From Medicago truncatula (taxonomy: Eukaryota > Streptophyta > Magnoliopsida > Fabales > Fabaceae): a DNA stretch of 64,000 bases. A program made the translations under genes and the position numbers. The first letter of the stretch is position 1, and each line of letters begins with the position of its first letter. The notes beneath the pieces are model-generated. The model ran no database searches, was not told the DNA's origin, and was given only the letters and a program-made list of their open reading frames with translations. Shown piece by piece: positions 1 to 13,400 of the stretch. The stretch spans positions 15,024,501-15,088,500 of the forward strand of contig NC_053042.1 of the NCBI RefSeq assembly GCF_003473485.1, in the 5' to 3' direction.

Positions 1-3000
1 CCTCAAATGGCAGGGGCTAAAGGATCTAAATGTTCAATTTGTGCTGGAAATATTATGAAGGATGAGAGGGGACATGATGTGACTCCATGTGAGTGTAGGT
101 ATGCATGTATATATGTGTGTCGAAATTGATATTTTTTATTCTTTTCTTTCAAATATCATTATTAGAAAAGTTGCAAAAGCTACAAAAATTTAGAGACAAA
201 AAATTGTCAAATTCGTCTCTAATTTTATCGTTAAAGGTTAGAGACGTCAAATTTGATGATCAATTTTACTGTCTCAAAATTTTTCGTTAATTCAAATTTT
301 ATAATAGTATATATTATTGTGACAATAAAAACTAACTAGAATATATAATAATACCAATTTATCAGGTACAAGATTTGCAGAGATTGTTTTATAGATGCCC
401 AAAGCGATACTGGCATGTGTCCCGGTTGTAGAGAGCCTTACAAAGTAGGAGAATACGAGGATGATAACCAAGATTATGACACTGCAGCACTACCATTACT
501 GGCTCCACCTGGTTCCAAAAACAATATGTCAGTTATGAAGAGAAATCAAAATGGAGAATTTGATCACAATAAATGGTTGTTTGAGACCAAAGGTACCTAT
601 GGAGTTGGCAATGCATATTGGCCTCCAGACGATGAAAATGGAGGTGATGGTATGCATCAAGGAGTATTTGATTCTTCTGAGAAGCCTTGGAAGCCTTTGT
701 GCCGAAAAAGATCAGTTCCAAATGGCATCATAAGTCCATATAGGTTGGTTATTATATATGCAATATGTAAATGTTGTATATAACTAAAAATAATTACTAT
801 AGGATTAAATGTATATCTTAGCGATTTAGTTATAATTGCATCTGATTGTGCCTATATTTCATTAATTTGCAGGTTGCTTATTGGTGTTCGCTTAGTAGTA
901 ATGTGCTTCTTTTTACATTGGAGAGTGACACATCCAAATAAAGAGGCAGTATGGTTGTGGGTTATGTCAATTACTTGTGAGATATGGTTCGGCTTTTCAT
1001 GGATACTTGACCAAATTCCAAAGCTTTCTCCAGTTAATCGTAGCACTGACCTAGACGTCCTTCATGAGAAATTCCACGTTGTAACCCCGACAAATCCCAC
1101 AGCAAGATCTGATCTGCCTGGTTGTGACCTCTTTGTGTCGACGGCTGATCCTGATAAAGAGCCGCCTCTTGTAACTGCCAATACCATTCTTTCCATATTA
1201 GCAGTTGATTATCCAGTGGAGAAGCTCGCTTGTTATGTTTCAGATGATGGAGGTGCTCTTTTAACATTCGAGGCCATGGCTGAGGCTGCAAGTTTTGCTG
1301 ATTTATGGGTTCCCTTTTGTCGCAAACACAATATTGAGCCAAGGAATCCTGATTCTTACTTTGCCTCAAATGTCGATCCAACTAAGAACAAGAGCAGATT
1401 AGATTTTGTGAAGGATAGAAGAAGGGTGAAGAGGGAGTATGATGAGTTCAAGGTGCGTATAAATGGCCTTCCGGAGTCAATTAGGAGAAGATCTGATGCA
1501 TTTAACGCAAGGGAGGAAATGAAGAAGATGAAGCAATTCAAGGAGAGTGGGGCTGATCCTTCTAAGCCTATCAAGGTAATAAAGGCTACCTGGATGGCTG
1601 ATGGCACCCATTGGCCTGGTACGTGGGCTTCTTCTTCTAGCGAACATGCTAAAGGTGACCATTCTGGAATACTTCAGGTATTTTCTTGTGTATTATATCT
1701 AAGAATAAATTTGATCATAAACTTACACTTACATTTCATGTGTACGGGGGTGTGCGCGCAAGTGTATATATTATATATCTTAATTTAACTATATGCGTGT
1801 ATATGAGTAGGTGATGCTAAAGCCTCCAAGTCCTGATCCATTAACGCGAAGTGCAAACAACAACATCATTGATTTCAGTGACGTAGATACACGTTTGCCG
1901 ATGTTGGTTTATGTATCTCGAGAGAAGAGGCCAGGTTATGATCATAACAAGAAAGCCGGTGCCATGAATGCACTTGTTCGAGCATCTGCAGTCCTATCAA
2001 ATGGGCCATTCATTCTCAATCTTGATTGTGATCACTATATCTATAATTGCAAGGCAGTAAAAGAAGGAATGTGTTTCATGATGGACAAAGGTGGCGAAGA
2101 CATATGCTATATTCAGTTCCCTCAAAGATTTGAAGGTATTGATCCCTCAGATCGCTATGCCAATCACAACACCGTGTTCTTTGACGGGAACATGAGAGCC
2201 CTTGATGGTCTCCAAGGTCCATTTTATGTGGGAACCGGGTGCATGTTCAGGAGATTTGCATTGTACGGATTTGACCCTCCCACGGGTGATTGGAAAATGA
2301 CAAAAGCTAAAAAGAAATTTTTCAAAAAAAGGAAAAAATCCAAAAAACGTTCTGCCGAAGAAGATTCTGAGACAACAATGGAATTGAATACTAAAAGGAG
2401 TAGTGAGTTTGATTATTATCTAGATGTAGACTTGCTTCCTAAACGCTTCGGTAATTCAGTCGAGTTGGCTAAGAGCATACCTTTGGCTGAGATCCACGGT
2501 CGCCCTCTTGCCGATCATCTTTCCATAAAGTATGGACGGGAACCAGGTTTGCTGACATCTCCTCGTGACCCACTCGAAGCTAGTACTGTAGCTGAAGCTG
2601 TCTCTGTGATTTCTTGTTGGTGCGTATCTAGCCCAACACGCCCACGTTTAAACAAAATAGAACATATACATAATGCATTTAAATAAAACAATATAAATTT
2701 CTTGCTAACTTTCCTATTTTATTAATTATCTAAAGTTACATAATTTTATTAGATCTTATTAAAGATACATCATATTACATGTAGGTACGAAGAGAAGACA
2801 GAATGGGGAGACAGAGTGGGATGGATTTATGGATCAGTGACAGAGGACGTCGTTACAGGTTACCGCATGCACAACCGTGGATGGCGTTCTGTATATTGCG
2901 TGACCAAGCGAGATGCATTTCGCGGATCAGCACCAATTAACCTTACTGATCGACTACACCAGGTGCTAAGATGGGCCACAGGTTCTGTTGAGATTTTCTT

Positions 3001-3748
3001 CTCCAAGAACAATGCATTCCTCGCCAGTAAGCGCCTAAAACTTTTACAGCGTCTTGCATACCTCAATGTTGGAATCTACCCCTTCACCTCCCTCTTCCTC
3101 ATTGTGTATTGCTTTCTCCCGGCACTCTCATTGTTCACTGGATATTTTATTGTGCAAACCCTCAGTGTTGCCTTTTTAATCTACTTGCTCCTCATGACCG
3201 TGTGCTTGGTGGCGCTTGCAATTCTCGAGGTTAAGTGGTCCGGTGTAGAGTTGGAGCAATGGTGGAGAAATGAACAGTTTTGGCTCATTTCTGGCACTAG
3301 TGCTCATTTGGCAGCTGTGATACAAGGACTGCTAAAAGTTATAGCAGGCATTGAGATTTCTTTTACTTTGACAACCAAATCAGGAGGAGAAGATGATGAT
3401 GATATTTATGCAGATTTGTATATTGTCAAATGGACCTCTCTAATGATTCCTCCAATTGTCATTGCTATGGTAAATGTGATTGCCATTGGGGTTGCGTTTT
3501 CTAGAACAATTTATAGTGCAGTTCCACAATGGAGTAAGTTTATAGGAGGAGCATTCTTTAGTTTTTGGGTTCTTGCACATTTGTATCCATTTGCAAAAGG
3601 ATTGATGGGAAGGAGAGGGAAGACACCCACCATTGTATATGTGTGGTCAGGTCTCATTGCAATTACACTTTCTTTGCTTTGGATTGCCATTAGCCCGGCC
3701 GAGGGTGGTACTGAAAAAAGTGCTAGCGGAAATTTCCAATTTCCATGA
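1..3748 (+). CDS. Cellulose synthase-like protein D (CSLD), 5' end outside window
   Basis: Five exons are read: 1-98, 366-743, 873-1677, 1811-2619 and 2785-3748 (TGA). All junctions are GT-AG and keep frame, giving 1017 residues; roughly the first 100-150 of a normal CSLD are missing upstream. Seen: an N-terminal RING-type cysteine cluster (CSIC...CECR...CRDC...CPGC); a first membrane region ([16 protein letters not shown], then [20 protein letters not shown]); the GT2 catalytic signatures DDG (VSDDGG, about 1238-1256), DCD (NLDCDHY, about 2020-2038), TED and QVLRW (about 2965-2985); and a C-terminal cluster of about six membrane segments. Known: CSLDs are processive beta-glucan synthases of the plasma membrane/Golgi, needed for tip growth and cell-plate formation. 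The basic insert with [14 protein letters not shown] between DCD and TED is typical of the D family. All catalytic residues are present, so the gene looks functional. The CSLD member number cannot be decided here. Confidence 0.95.
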
Positions 3749-4804
3749 AATGATAATGCTTGCTTATGCGTTGATGCATTGGTTATTTCATCGTAATATA
3801 GGTTTGTCTTTAACACGACCCCCTTTAATGGGATACGACTTCATTATTGTTGATGTACAGGTCTGTTTGTAACTATATATAGTAATATGTCTTTGTAAAT
3901 CTAGCTCTATACATATGATCATTGGTTGCATATTGTAATAGGACTTGGCTAATATACATAGTAAATTATTTGTATAAGCTAGAACAACTTATACTTATGG
4001 ACATGGTTGAGCTATTCTCAAACAAGTTATGCTAAAGATTTAGCAAAACCAGTTCAAAGTATACAATGAAACATGTGCAGTATATTAGCCTACTGTTAAC
4101 AATACATTAGAATGAATAACAAATCCATCCTAATTATTTTGCAATATGGTCCCCAGTATGTGCTATGTTTTTTTCAAGGTGTATAATTTGTCATTCAACT
4201 AGCTTGCAATATAAAATATGTACGAGAAAGAAAAAAATTGACAGGAAAATGGAAGATGTTAATAAGAGATTTACCCGTACTCATAATTCTTGGTTAGAGG
4301 AAAACTGTTGCAGCGACACTTCTGATTGAAGGCGTGTCTCCGTATCCGACATATGTCGTGTCCGACACAAGCATGACACTGTCACTTGTGATTATATTAA
4401 ATCATGTCATTTTCTAAATAAAAAAATGACGTCGATATGTCTGTATCAGTGTCGTAACTTCATGATAATATTATTGTGACGCAAGAAGTGTTTCAATCTA
4501 TGAGGAATAAAAGAGGTCCAAAAGGTTGGATGTCAAAAGATTGGCCTTTAGAAAATTTATGGTAGGCTTAATTGGGGATTTGTATAAAAAAACTCTTGAG
4601 GACATTGACTTTTTTTGGTACGGAGTTGTATCTCAAGTCTTAAAATTTGTATATTGTGGAAAATTTGTATATTGTGGAAAGGTGAGGTGAAGTCATTCAA
4701 TCATATACTCTTTTTTAGCATCATTTGAGAGCTATTTTCTAGTCTTTTTAGCAAGATATAAATTGTTTTGGCCGAGTTTATGTAAATAATTCAAGAATTT
4801 TGCT
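3749..4804. other. CSLD 3' flank, no gene seen
   Basis: AT-rich 3' untranslated and intergenic DNA. No coding frame with family resemblance is seen. It contains one copy of a short GTGTCCGACAC-rich repeat, listed separately. Confidence 0.6.
4313..4460. repeat. Short dispersed repeat, copy 1
   Basis: A stretch running from ACACTTCTGATTGAAGGCGT through 'tgattatattaaatcatgtc' resembles 7946-8075 in intron 1 of the next gene (ACTTCTGATGGAAGACGTGT...GATTATATTCAATTC). The GTGTCCGACAC-like ends can pair with each other, which suggests a small fold-back element. No clear target-site duplication was found, so the class stays open. Confidence 0.45.
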
Positions 4805-5780
4805 CTCCCCCAGCACAAAACACTCACGCCCTGCAGCCATGCCTAAATTACCTTTGCGTTAGTTAAATCACGCAACGTGACTTAACTAACGCACGTTGTA
4901 TTTTATGCGTGACTTAAGTCACGCTGCGTGAGTTAACAACTCACGCTGAGTTATTATTGTACTCCAATGCATTTCCTGCAAAAAAAAGCAACCCAAGTAT
5001 AAAGAAGTTGGTCACTTTGGTGGCAACCAAAACCATTTTCTCTACCCTTTTTATATCAACACGTGCAATCCAAGATAGTGTGGGTTTTAACAGGTGGTGT
5101 TGAAAAGTGGCAGATTATGAGATTTGTGAATGATATTTGTTAAAGTTAAGAATCTTTAGATATCCCTTTAATTGTACAACTTTTTAGATTGATTGTATAA
5201 CTCCTAGAGTATTCAACTTTCTAGGCTGGTGCTTACTAAATAAGTATTTAGTGTATTTATTGTAAAGCCATTATAAATACAAGCTGTGTGATCTCATTAT
5301 AGACACACATAGAGTTTACACATACTTCACATATTTTACAATATCAACTAAAACATGCATCAAACTCCAAAAATCAAAAGGCACGTGTAAAAGGCAAAAA
5401 CTTTCTTCTACAAGCGACAACCTACATTAATATAGTTTTGACTTTTAATGCCTTATAACAATCTCCTACAATGCTAACGTAAAACATTACCAAAGGTTCC
5501 TTAAAAAAACATTACCTAAGGATGAGTCTTCAGGCTTAACATAATTATAATCCAACAAAACTTACACAATTATAATCCAATAAACAGAGCTCACCAAGAT
5601 TATAGCATAAGTGGTACCAAAAGACATGTGTTAGGTGGTACAAAAGACTAGCGTGAGTTAACTCACGCTGGGTTTATAACCTGCGTGAGTTAACTCATAC
5701 TGCGTGACTTAACTAACGCGAGGGTAATTTAGGCAAGACTGTAGGGTGTAAGTGTTTTGTGCTGGGGGAGAGCAGAATTC
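4805..5780. mobile_element. Non-autonomous Mutator-like element (MULE-type MITE)
   Basis: A 976-bp element with long terminal inverted repeats. It begins GAATTTTGCTCTCCCCCAGC and ends with the inverse of nearly the same sequence, and matching continues for about 100 bp or more inward (AAAACACT, GCCTAAATTACC, GCGTTAGTTAA). A perfect 9-bp target duplication, ATAATTCAA, lies at 4796-4804 and 5781-5789. Long TIRs plus a 9-bp duplication are the hallmark of the Mutator superfamily. No transposase is encoded, so it would depend on one in trans. The subterminal region carries several GTGAGTTAACTCAC-like palindromes. Confidence 0.85.
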
Positions 5781-5789
5781 ATAATTCAA

Positions 5790-7473
5790 TGGATGCACAT
5801 GGGAAAGTAATCCGAAGCACAAGGCCTTCAGCCATATTGAATCCTCCAAACTAGACAACTATGCGGTTGTGTTAAACTTTTTATAAGAATAATTAAGTGA
5901 TTTCTTGAGGCATAGTCACTACGGACGTTTCAATGAGGAAAAATAGGACAAAAGATGATGAATTAAGAAAAAAGATAAGGTACTACCTCATGTAAGATGC
6001 GTGCTAGCTGGCCCATTCTTGGGCAAGAATAAGGAGCTCTATGGAGTCGGACCTCCAATTGATGGAGGCCTCAAATATTTGTAGGGATAATGGTATAATT
6101 GTTGGGGTGTAAGATAGAAAAAAAACACTTTTACCTACATACAAAATTTGTCAATAAATGTCATTTTTTTGTAGGTAAAAGTATGGAAGACAACAATTTT
6201 GTCGTCAATTATTCATTATCCATATGTAAGTGTCTAATTGTCTGTAGGTAAAAGTCATGTTCGAGCATATGTTCATATATTTAACTACAATTTAATTATT
6301 TATCTCTATAAGCGGGGTTGAATATTTTTTTTCAATTCTTTTTAAATGAAAATTGTCAAAATTACAACTGGACCTCTAAATTGTCGGGAACGACCATGCG
6401 TGCTAGCAGATGCGCATCGCGCAGCCATGAAGAAGGATCATATGTGCAACTATTGGACAACATGTGATGTGTGCATTGAGATGCACATCACGCGACATGG
6501 AACATAATTGAAGTTGTTCAGTCACTACCTCATGTGTATTGCGCGCAAGGCTGTGCACGTCTGAACATATTGTAATTTGCTCGGCTGTAAATATATAGGT
6601 TCTGCCTCACTTGAAAAACACGCTATGATAAGGAGAAACAAGAGAAATCGCAATTCAAGAAGGCTGCCAACAATCGGACGCATACCAGATGCGAGGAATC
6701 GACCATCAGTGATCCTAATTCATTTACTTTAACCAAATAAGTAATTAAAGTTCTTCCAAGCTATTTTATGCAATTTGTTGTTTGCGTTGTTTTGTTTGTG
6801 ATGTTCTGGATAAAAAGTGTGTAGAGATTTTTTGTGCGGAGATTCTGAATAAATTAAATAGCAAAATTAATTAATTAAGTAATTTGACACAAAATAAATA
6901 TATTATTTTTCATATTATAGAAATATGTATATGCTGGTTGCGGGGTTAGACAATATAGTGTTTTTACCTGCGTCTGTACCCATTTAAATTTGCGGGTAAT
7001 TACTTTAATCCAAACCCAAACCTATAAAAGTAGGATTTTACCCTACCTGTTGTGGGTATTTTTGCGGATACCTAGATTCAATTGTCATCCGCAAGTAAGC
7101 ATTTATATAAATTGATATAATAACAAGTAAGTTAATTGAGAGAGGTTAATATGATATTATCAACCTAAACTATTTTGAAGTTTTAAAACAATGATAAACT
7201 ATTTTTTTTTTTTTGAAGGATGTGATAAACTATTATTGTTACTCATTATATATTTAAAGATCGAAAATGATTATTTGCATATTTTTTAATTAAAAAAAGA
7301 AAGATATATTACACATTAAAAAAAATATATATATAAAAAAGGAGGCGAATGAATCGAAAGATTAAACGCTGCAGTTACTAGAGCGAAGAAGAAGAAGAAG
7401 AGGATTAAGGTTTGAACCTTCTTTCTTCTTCACATAAACATTCTCAATTTCATTTCCCTCCAAACTATATCCA
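5790..7473. other. Intergenic and promoter region, no gene seen
   Basis: AT-rich intergenic DNA. It has repeated GTAGGTAAAAGT-like words around 6130-6260, a moderately GC-rich patch of unknown nature at about 6370-6560, and poly-T and poly-A runs. The last ~100 bp before the next gene hold a (GAA)n run (7387-7402) and a CT-rich leader, as is common in plant 5' UTRs. Confidence 0.5.
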
Positions 7474-10400
7474 ATGGCTTTCACTTCATCTTCTCTCACT
7501 TCTCCCTTCCTCTCTCTCCCTAACAAAACCCCATCCCTAACCCATTTCCAATCTCATCCACCCTTATCATTCCCTAAACTCCACCCAAAACTTTCAATCT
7601 CAACCGTCGCTTCAGCATCATCATCCAAAAACTCTTCCAACAATACTAACCCTAATAATCAATCTAAAGAAGAAATTATTGAAGTTGAAGTTGAAGAAGA
7701 ACTTCCATGGATTCAAGAAAAGGCTCTTGACCTTGTTGAATTCACCGGTTCAGTTACACAGGCAATTCCTGGTCCCAGAGTGGGTCCCACTTCATTGCCG
7801 TGGATTCTCGCTGTTCCTCTTGGTTATTTAGGTCTTACGTTCGTTATTGCGTTTGTTAAAACTGTTAAGAAGTTTACTTCTCCCAAAGCGCAGCGCCGAA
7901 AATTGGTTAGTTTTATTGTTCTTATTACTTTTGTTGATTGTGATAGCACTCGCACACTTCTGATGGAAGACGTGTCCGGTATCATAATGATGTGACACTG
8001 ACACATGAGATTATATTCAATTCTTTAATTTCTTTTTAAATTACTACGGTGTCCATGTGTCAGTGCTTTGTAGATTGTGATTAAAGGAATGTGTAATGTT
8101 TTGTTTGTTTCTTTGTTGCAGGTTGGTAAAAATGCAATGCTGTGCAAGTCGGTGGATGAGTTGTTGCAAAGAGGAAGAGATGAAATTAAGGTTGATGATC
8201 TCAAAGCTATTGAGAATAAGGTGAGGTGTATAATTTAACAAATATTTTGTTTAAACAACAATACACTATGAGGGGTAACCTTGGCGCAACCGGTAAAGTT
8301 GTTGTCATGTGACTGAAAGGTCACGAGTTCAAGTCCTGGAAACAGCCTCTTGTGTAAATAACAAGGTAAGGTTGCGTACAATACACCAAATGGTGGGATC
8401 CCTTCCCGGACCCTGCATATGCGGGAGCTTTAGTGCACCGGGTTACCCTTTTAAACAACGATACACTATGGTCAATGTTTTAAATTTCTGGTTATGCTGT
8501 TGTGTAGTAGACCTCTAAATTGTGGTTTCAGACTGCAATATAGAACTATTTGCCTCGCAAAATATTTTTGAAAAATCTTAGTTAAATGTGGCCCTGAACT
8601 GTGTTCACTTTGTAGTCGCAGCGACAAAAAACCCTTAATTTTGCAGGTTTATATTGTAGTCACAGACCTTTTTAAACTTTGAATATGGCATATGGTTGTT
8701 GTTTGTTGTTTAATGATGTATGGCTCCTCATTTTGTTTTGGGGGTTATTGATCACTTGTTAAATTTGTGACTAATAATTGTAGTGATTAATCATTCCACT
8801 AAAATACCATAAATACAGAACTGGTATTGAATAAAATTACCATCATCAATTCATCTTACAGAACTGGTATTGAATAAAATTACCATCATCAATTCATCGT
8901 TTGTAGTCAAGTCTGATTCTCATATATTGCATCTTTTGCCTGTCTAACCTTCGGTGAAATTCTTGTTGTTAATGTGTAGATTTTTTGTTTTCTAATCATA
9001 TGTTTTTCAGTTCAACGGTTTCTTTAGTGCAATTGAGTAGATAATTATGTAGTCACCTTTGTGGCTTATTAGTAATATAGGTATAGTTATCATGCCATCT
9101 GTCTAGATAAAAAAAATAGTTCTTAGCTTTCTTTTTATGGGCTGGGGAAAATCTCATTGAAAATTATGTTTCTGTATGCTAGCTTACTATACTTCTGTCT
9201 TCCTGTGCAAATGTGGCCATCTGATTTTAAGTAACAACTGCAAATTCATATCCAGACAGGTTTTGGTTTGGAAGAAATTTTGCGCAAATATATCCGATAT
9301 GCTCTGAATGAGAAACCATTCAACCCTGATGTTGTAGCTGATTTAATTCAATTAAGGAGAGCTTCTTCGTTAAGTGACTCACAAGCTGCTGAGATTCTAA
9401 ATGAAATTTCACGAAGAATTGTGCGAGACAAAGGTAATGTCTTATTAATACTGGACACAGTTTTCATTTGTGGAATCCTTGTGCGTGGAAGTTTATTTTG
9501 GCTTAGGCTGTGTAGAAAAGTATTCTGATGCGACAAAGGTTTAATATCTGGGTCCATGATGTCAAATTCAAATGGTCTTGTTTTTTTATAAAATTGGGAC
9601 ATATAGCTTCAAACTTATGACTCTACAAGTTACCCAAACAATTCACCACCACTACTCCACTAGCCCACCCAACCTTAATGGTTCAAATCAAATGGTTTTA
9701 AAATGCAGGAAATTCAATGAAAAGTCCTATTCATTAGTACCTTCGAGGGAAAAGTAGTTCCTTTGAGTAACATTAAAGGGTCTTGGTCATTTATGCCATT
9801 TTTTGGTTATGTTACCTGTCAAGCATGTCAAATAGATCTCCAAACACTTAGGGCCTGTTTGATTTATTTTTTTAAAAACTGTTTTGTAGTTTTTAAAACT
9901 TTAAAACTTGTTTGGATGTATGATTTTGTAAAACTGTTTTTAAAAACTATTTTCCATTTTGCTGTTTTTAAAAGTAAAAAACCAAAACAGCAAATATGGG
10001 TTTTGCTTTTCAGTTTCTGAAACTCCAAAATTAGAAAAACACGGAGAATTTGCCATTTTCTCATTAATGGCAAAAATGTAATATAAATCAACCTTGACTT
10101 TTCTAAAAAATACACAGGATTGGCAAACAAGTTTTTTAGTTTTTCATCTTTAAAACAATTTTTAAATCTAAGATTGCCAAACAGATTTTTTTAATTCTTT
10201 TTTTTCTTGAAAATAGTTTTTAAAAATTGATTTGCAAGAGTATTTAAAAACTAAAAAGCAAAACTAAATCAAACAGGCCCTTATTCATCACTTTTGATTG
10301 GCCATTGGATTTTAGATGATAAATCAAACTGAATTTGTTTGTTTGTTTTTGATATACAAGGTTGGCTTGGTGGTTGGGGTGGAGGAATTAAGAAGTGGAG

Positions 10401-13400
10401 TGATTAGGAGGGAGAGGGTTCAATCCCCCCACCCCGTTGTAATGCTACTAACTATACTAACATATGCCATTAAAATAAAACAGAATTTGTTTGGTACCAT
10501 CTAAGTGAAACAATTTAGTCAAGCATGCCACCTTGCCAAATTCCAAGGCTATTGATGCTGAAAAACCATGCAACTGAACCCCTTCCCCCACTTTGAGAAA
10601 AGCCTCTGCTAGATCCGTAGTGGTAAAAGAACAAGATATATAAATAATGTAGGCATATTTTGTTAGTGATTCAACCACCAGCAGAGTTGTATCTTTACCA
10701 TTTTGGTAACCTGTGAAAGAAATCCATTAAGATCCCACAATATGTTGGTGGAATTGCTAAAGGCTGTAGAATCCCTGCAAGGATAGACTCTGATATATAT
10801 TTATCGGACCAATGTCACAGGCTGCCTTAAACTATCGAATGTCATGTTTCATCCCTTCCCAGTAAATCAACCCATACATCCTTATGTTTGTAGGTTTGGG
10901 AAAAATTGAATAACCACCAATAGTGGCAGTAATAATGAATTTGGATAAAATAGCAGTGGAGAAAAAATGAATTTGGATAAAATAGGAGGGATTTTTAGTC
11001 GAATTTGTCGGTACTATGGTGTGCTATTAATAATATGCGTGAAATTGTAACTATGTATGAACAATAATGTTTCTCAATTGGTAGCATATTTGGGTTGTAT
11101 ACTCTGGTTTACCATTACTATTAAGCTGTTTCATAGCTAACACGCATGTAAATAATAGCAAGTTACATGTAAATCAAAAAGGACCGATACAGAATCACGG
11201 AACATGAGAAACTAATTCAGTCCATGAAATCATTTTTTTTCTGCTGATATCTAGTTAAATGCAGAAGTTCGGACATTATTACTTCTATTCTCTGACATAA
11301 ATTTTATTTCAATGATATTTAGGGCCTATTGTAATGAATAAATCAGGTTATACTGAAAAGGGTTTCAAGAGAAAACTAGCTGTTCAGGCCCTCTTTGGAA
11401 AGGTCTTCTATCTATCTGAGGTAGGTCGCCTTAAAAAGTTTATTTAACATAATTCTTTTTGTCTTTCATTCTGTATACAATGTCAGTAATTATGTGTAGT
11501 GCTCAGAACCACCTGATATGATAATCTTAACTGTGGTTTCCGGATTTGCTCAACAATTATTATGGGCCAATAATACTGAAATTGTTTTAGGGAGATGTGG
11601 AAAGCCTGATAATATACCATACCACCAGTCCTATGGCTTTAATATCTTGAATCCATCATACAAAATGAAGAGAAAATAGGGAGAGATGTAAACCATAGAG
11701 TTCAAGTAAGGTGAATGAAAACATAATAATACTTCAGTGTAATTTGTTATACAAAAAGACCACACACAAGCTTAACATTAATCGTTTACTGCACAATTAT
11801 AAGACCTATACTGCTGTGAGAGATTTAATGCTAACCAGTAGAGTCACAAGGCAGAGCCCTATGTTAGTCAAATAGGCACCCACCGGTTTCTTAGTGAAAC
11901 TCATCAAGGTGAGGTGGGCTAGCTTCTCTGTTGTCAATAGCGGCCGCTACCGGCGCTATTGCGGCGCGGAGTGGCCAAAACTGACAAAAAGCAATGCAGC
12001 GCTACAAAGCGGAGCGTTTGGAGAAAGCGGGCGAAACGGGTGCTATTGGTGGAGCGGAGCGGGTCAATAGAAGGTCAAAGCGGGCACAATTTTGGTTATG
12101 CGTAAAATACTGGAATGCCCTTCACTTAAAACTATTTGGAGGGTTAATTTAGTAATTTTCGAAACCCTAAAATCACTCTTCTCCCATCAGAAGCAACACA
12201 CAGCCGCAAAACACAACCTCTTCATTGTACGTACAACAACACAAAAGCAAGCTCTTCATCTCTTCAGCCGTAAAGGCAACCTCTTCATCACTTCATTTTT
12301 GTTCTCCTCTCTTCATTTCTGAAACAGGTTCGTTCATGCTTCATCTTAATCATCTTTTTTTTTATCTGCGTTAATTTCTGTTTAGAAACACACCTTCTCT
12401 GTTTCTGTTTCTCTTTCACAAATATTTTTCTAATTCCTTTCCAGAAATTGTTTTCCCTTTCAGAAAGGGAGTTTTGTTATTCTGTAATTCTGTTTTGTAA
12501 TTCATAAAGGGTGTTTTGTTTTGTAATTCAGAGAGGGTGTTTTGTTATGTTGATCTTTGTTCTGTTCCAATTCAATAGGAAATAGCTTTGGCAAGTAGTT
12601 CTCGACCATCATCATCCTATGTTGTTGATTCCAGTGCTCAATTTGTTGCTTCCTCTGTTGAGCTATTCAAACCATCCTTTCCTGACATAGGATGGAAATA
12701 TAACAGTTTAAGGAACAAGATTAATACGAAGAAAGCCACATGTGATTATTGTTTGATAGAGTCTAAGGGTAGAATTTCTAGGGCCAAACAACATCAAATG
12801 GGAGTAACAGGAAATGTTGGAGCTTACAAAAAGACACCGGAGGAGGTGAAACTACTCATGAAGAAAGTAGATTGGCAAAGGTGAAATCTGTTTCATGAGG
12901 TTCATGAAGATGATGATGAGACAGCACTACTTCAAGAAATATCAAAGATGGGTAAATGGGAAAAGGCCAAAAACTGAAGTGGGGAGTATTCCGGCTGCCA
13001 AGAAAGGTACTGTAAAAGGCCCATCGGATATATTGTTGTACAAAAGTCTTAAGGAAACATTGGATAAAGGAAAGCAAACAAATATCGAAGATGATTTTAG
13101 TAAGAAAGCAAGAGAAATGGCTAACCAATATATAGCTCGCTTTTTTTTTTTTTTTTTACCTAAATTGAATTTCGTTCAACGTTGCAAAATCAACAAGTTT
13201 CAAATTGATAGTTGAAGCAATTGGTCAATATGGTCCTAATTGGTCAATATTGACCAACTGCTTCAACCATAAATTTGAAACTTTTTGATTTTGCAACGTT
13301 GAACGCAATTCCATTTAGGTAAAAAAGCGAGCTATATATTGGTTAGCCGTTTCTCTTGTTTTCTTACTAAAACCATCTTTCATATTTGTTTGCTTTCCTT

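Noticed and set aside
105-290. Open stretch of 61 codons
   Set aside because: Lies in the intron between CSLD exons 1 and 2; no domain.
1034-1381. Minus-strand open stretch over CSLD exon 3
   Set aside because: Shadow of a well-supported coding exon on the other strand.
8271-8450. Possible tRNA gene from A and B boxes
   Set aside because: The body and flanking duplication identify an Au-type SINE; no cloverleaf with an anticodon arm can be drawn.
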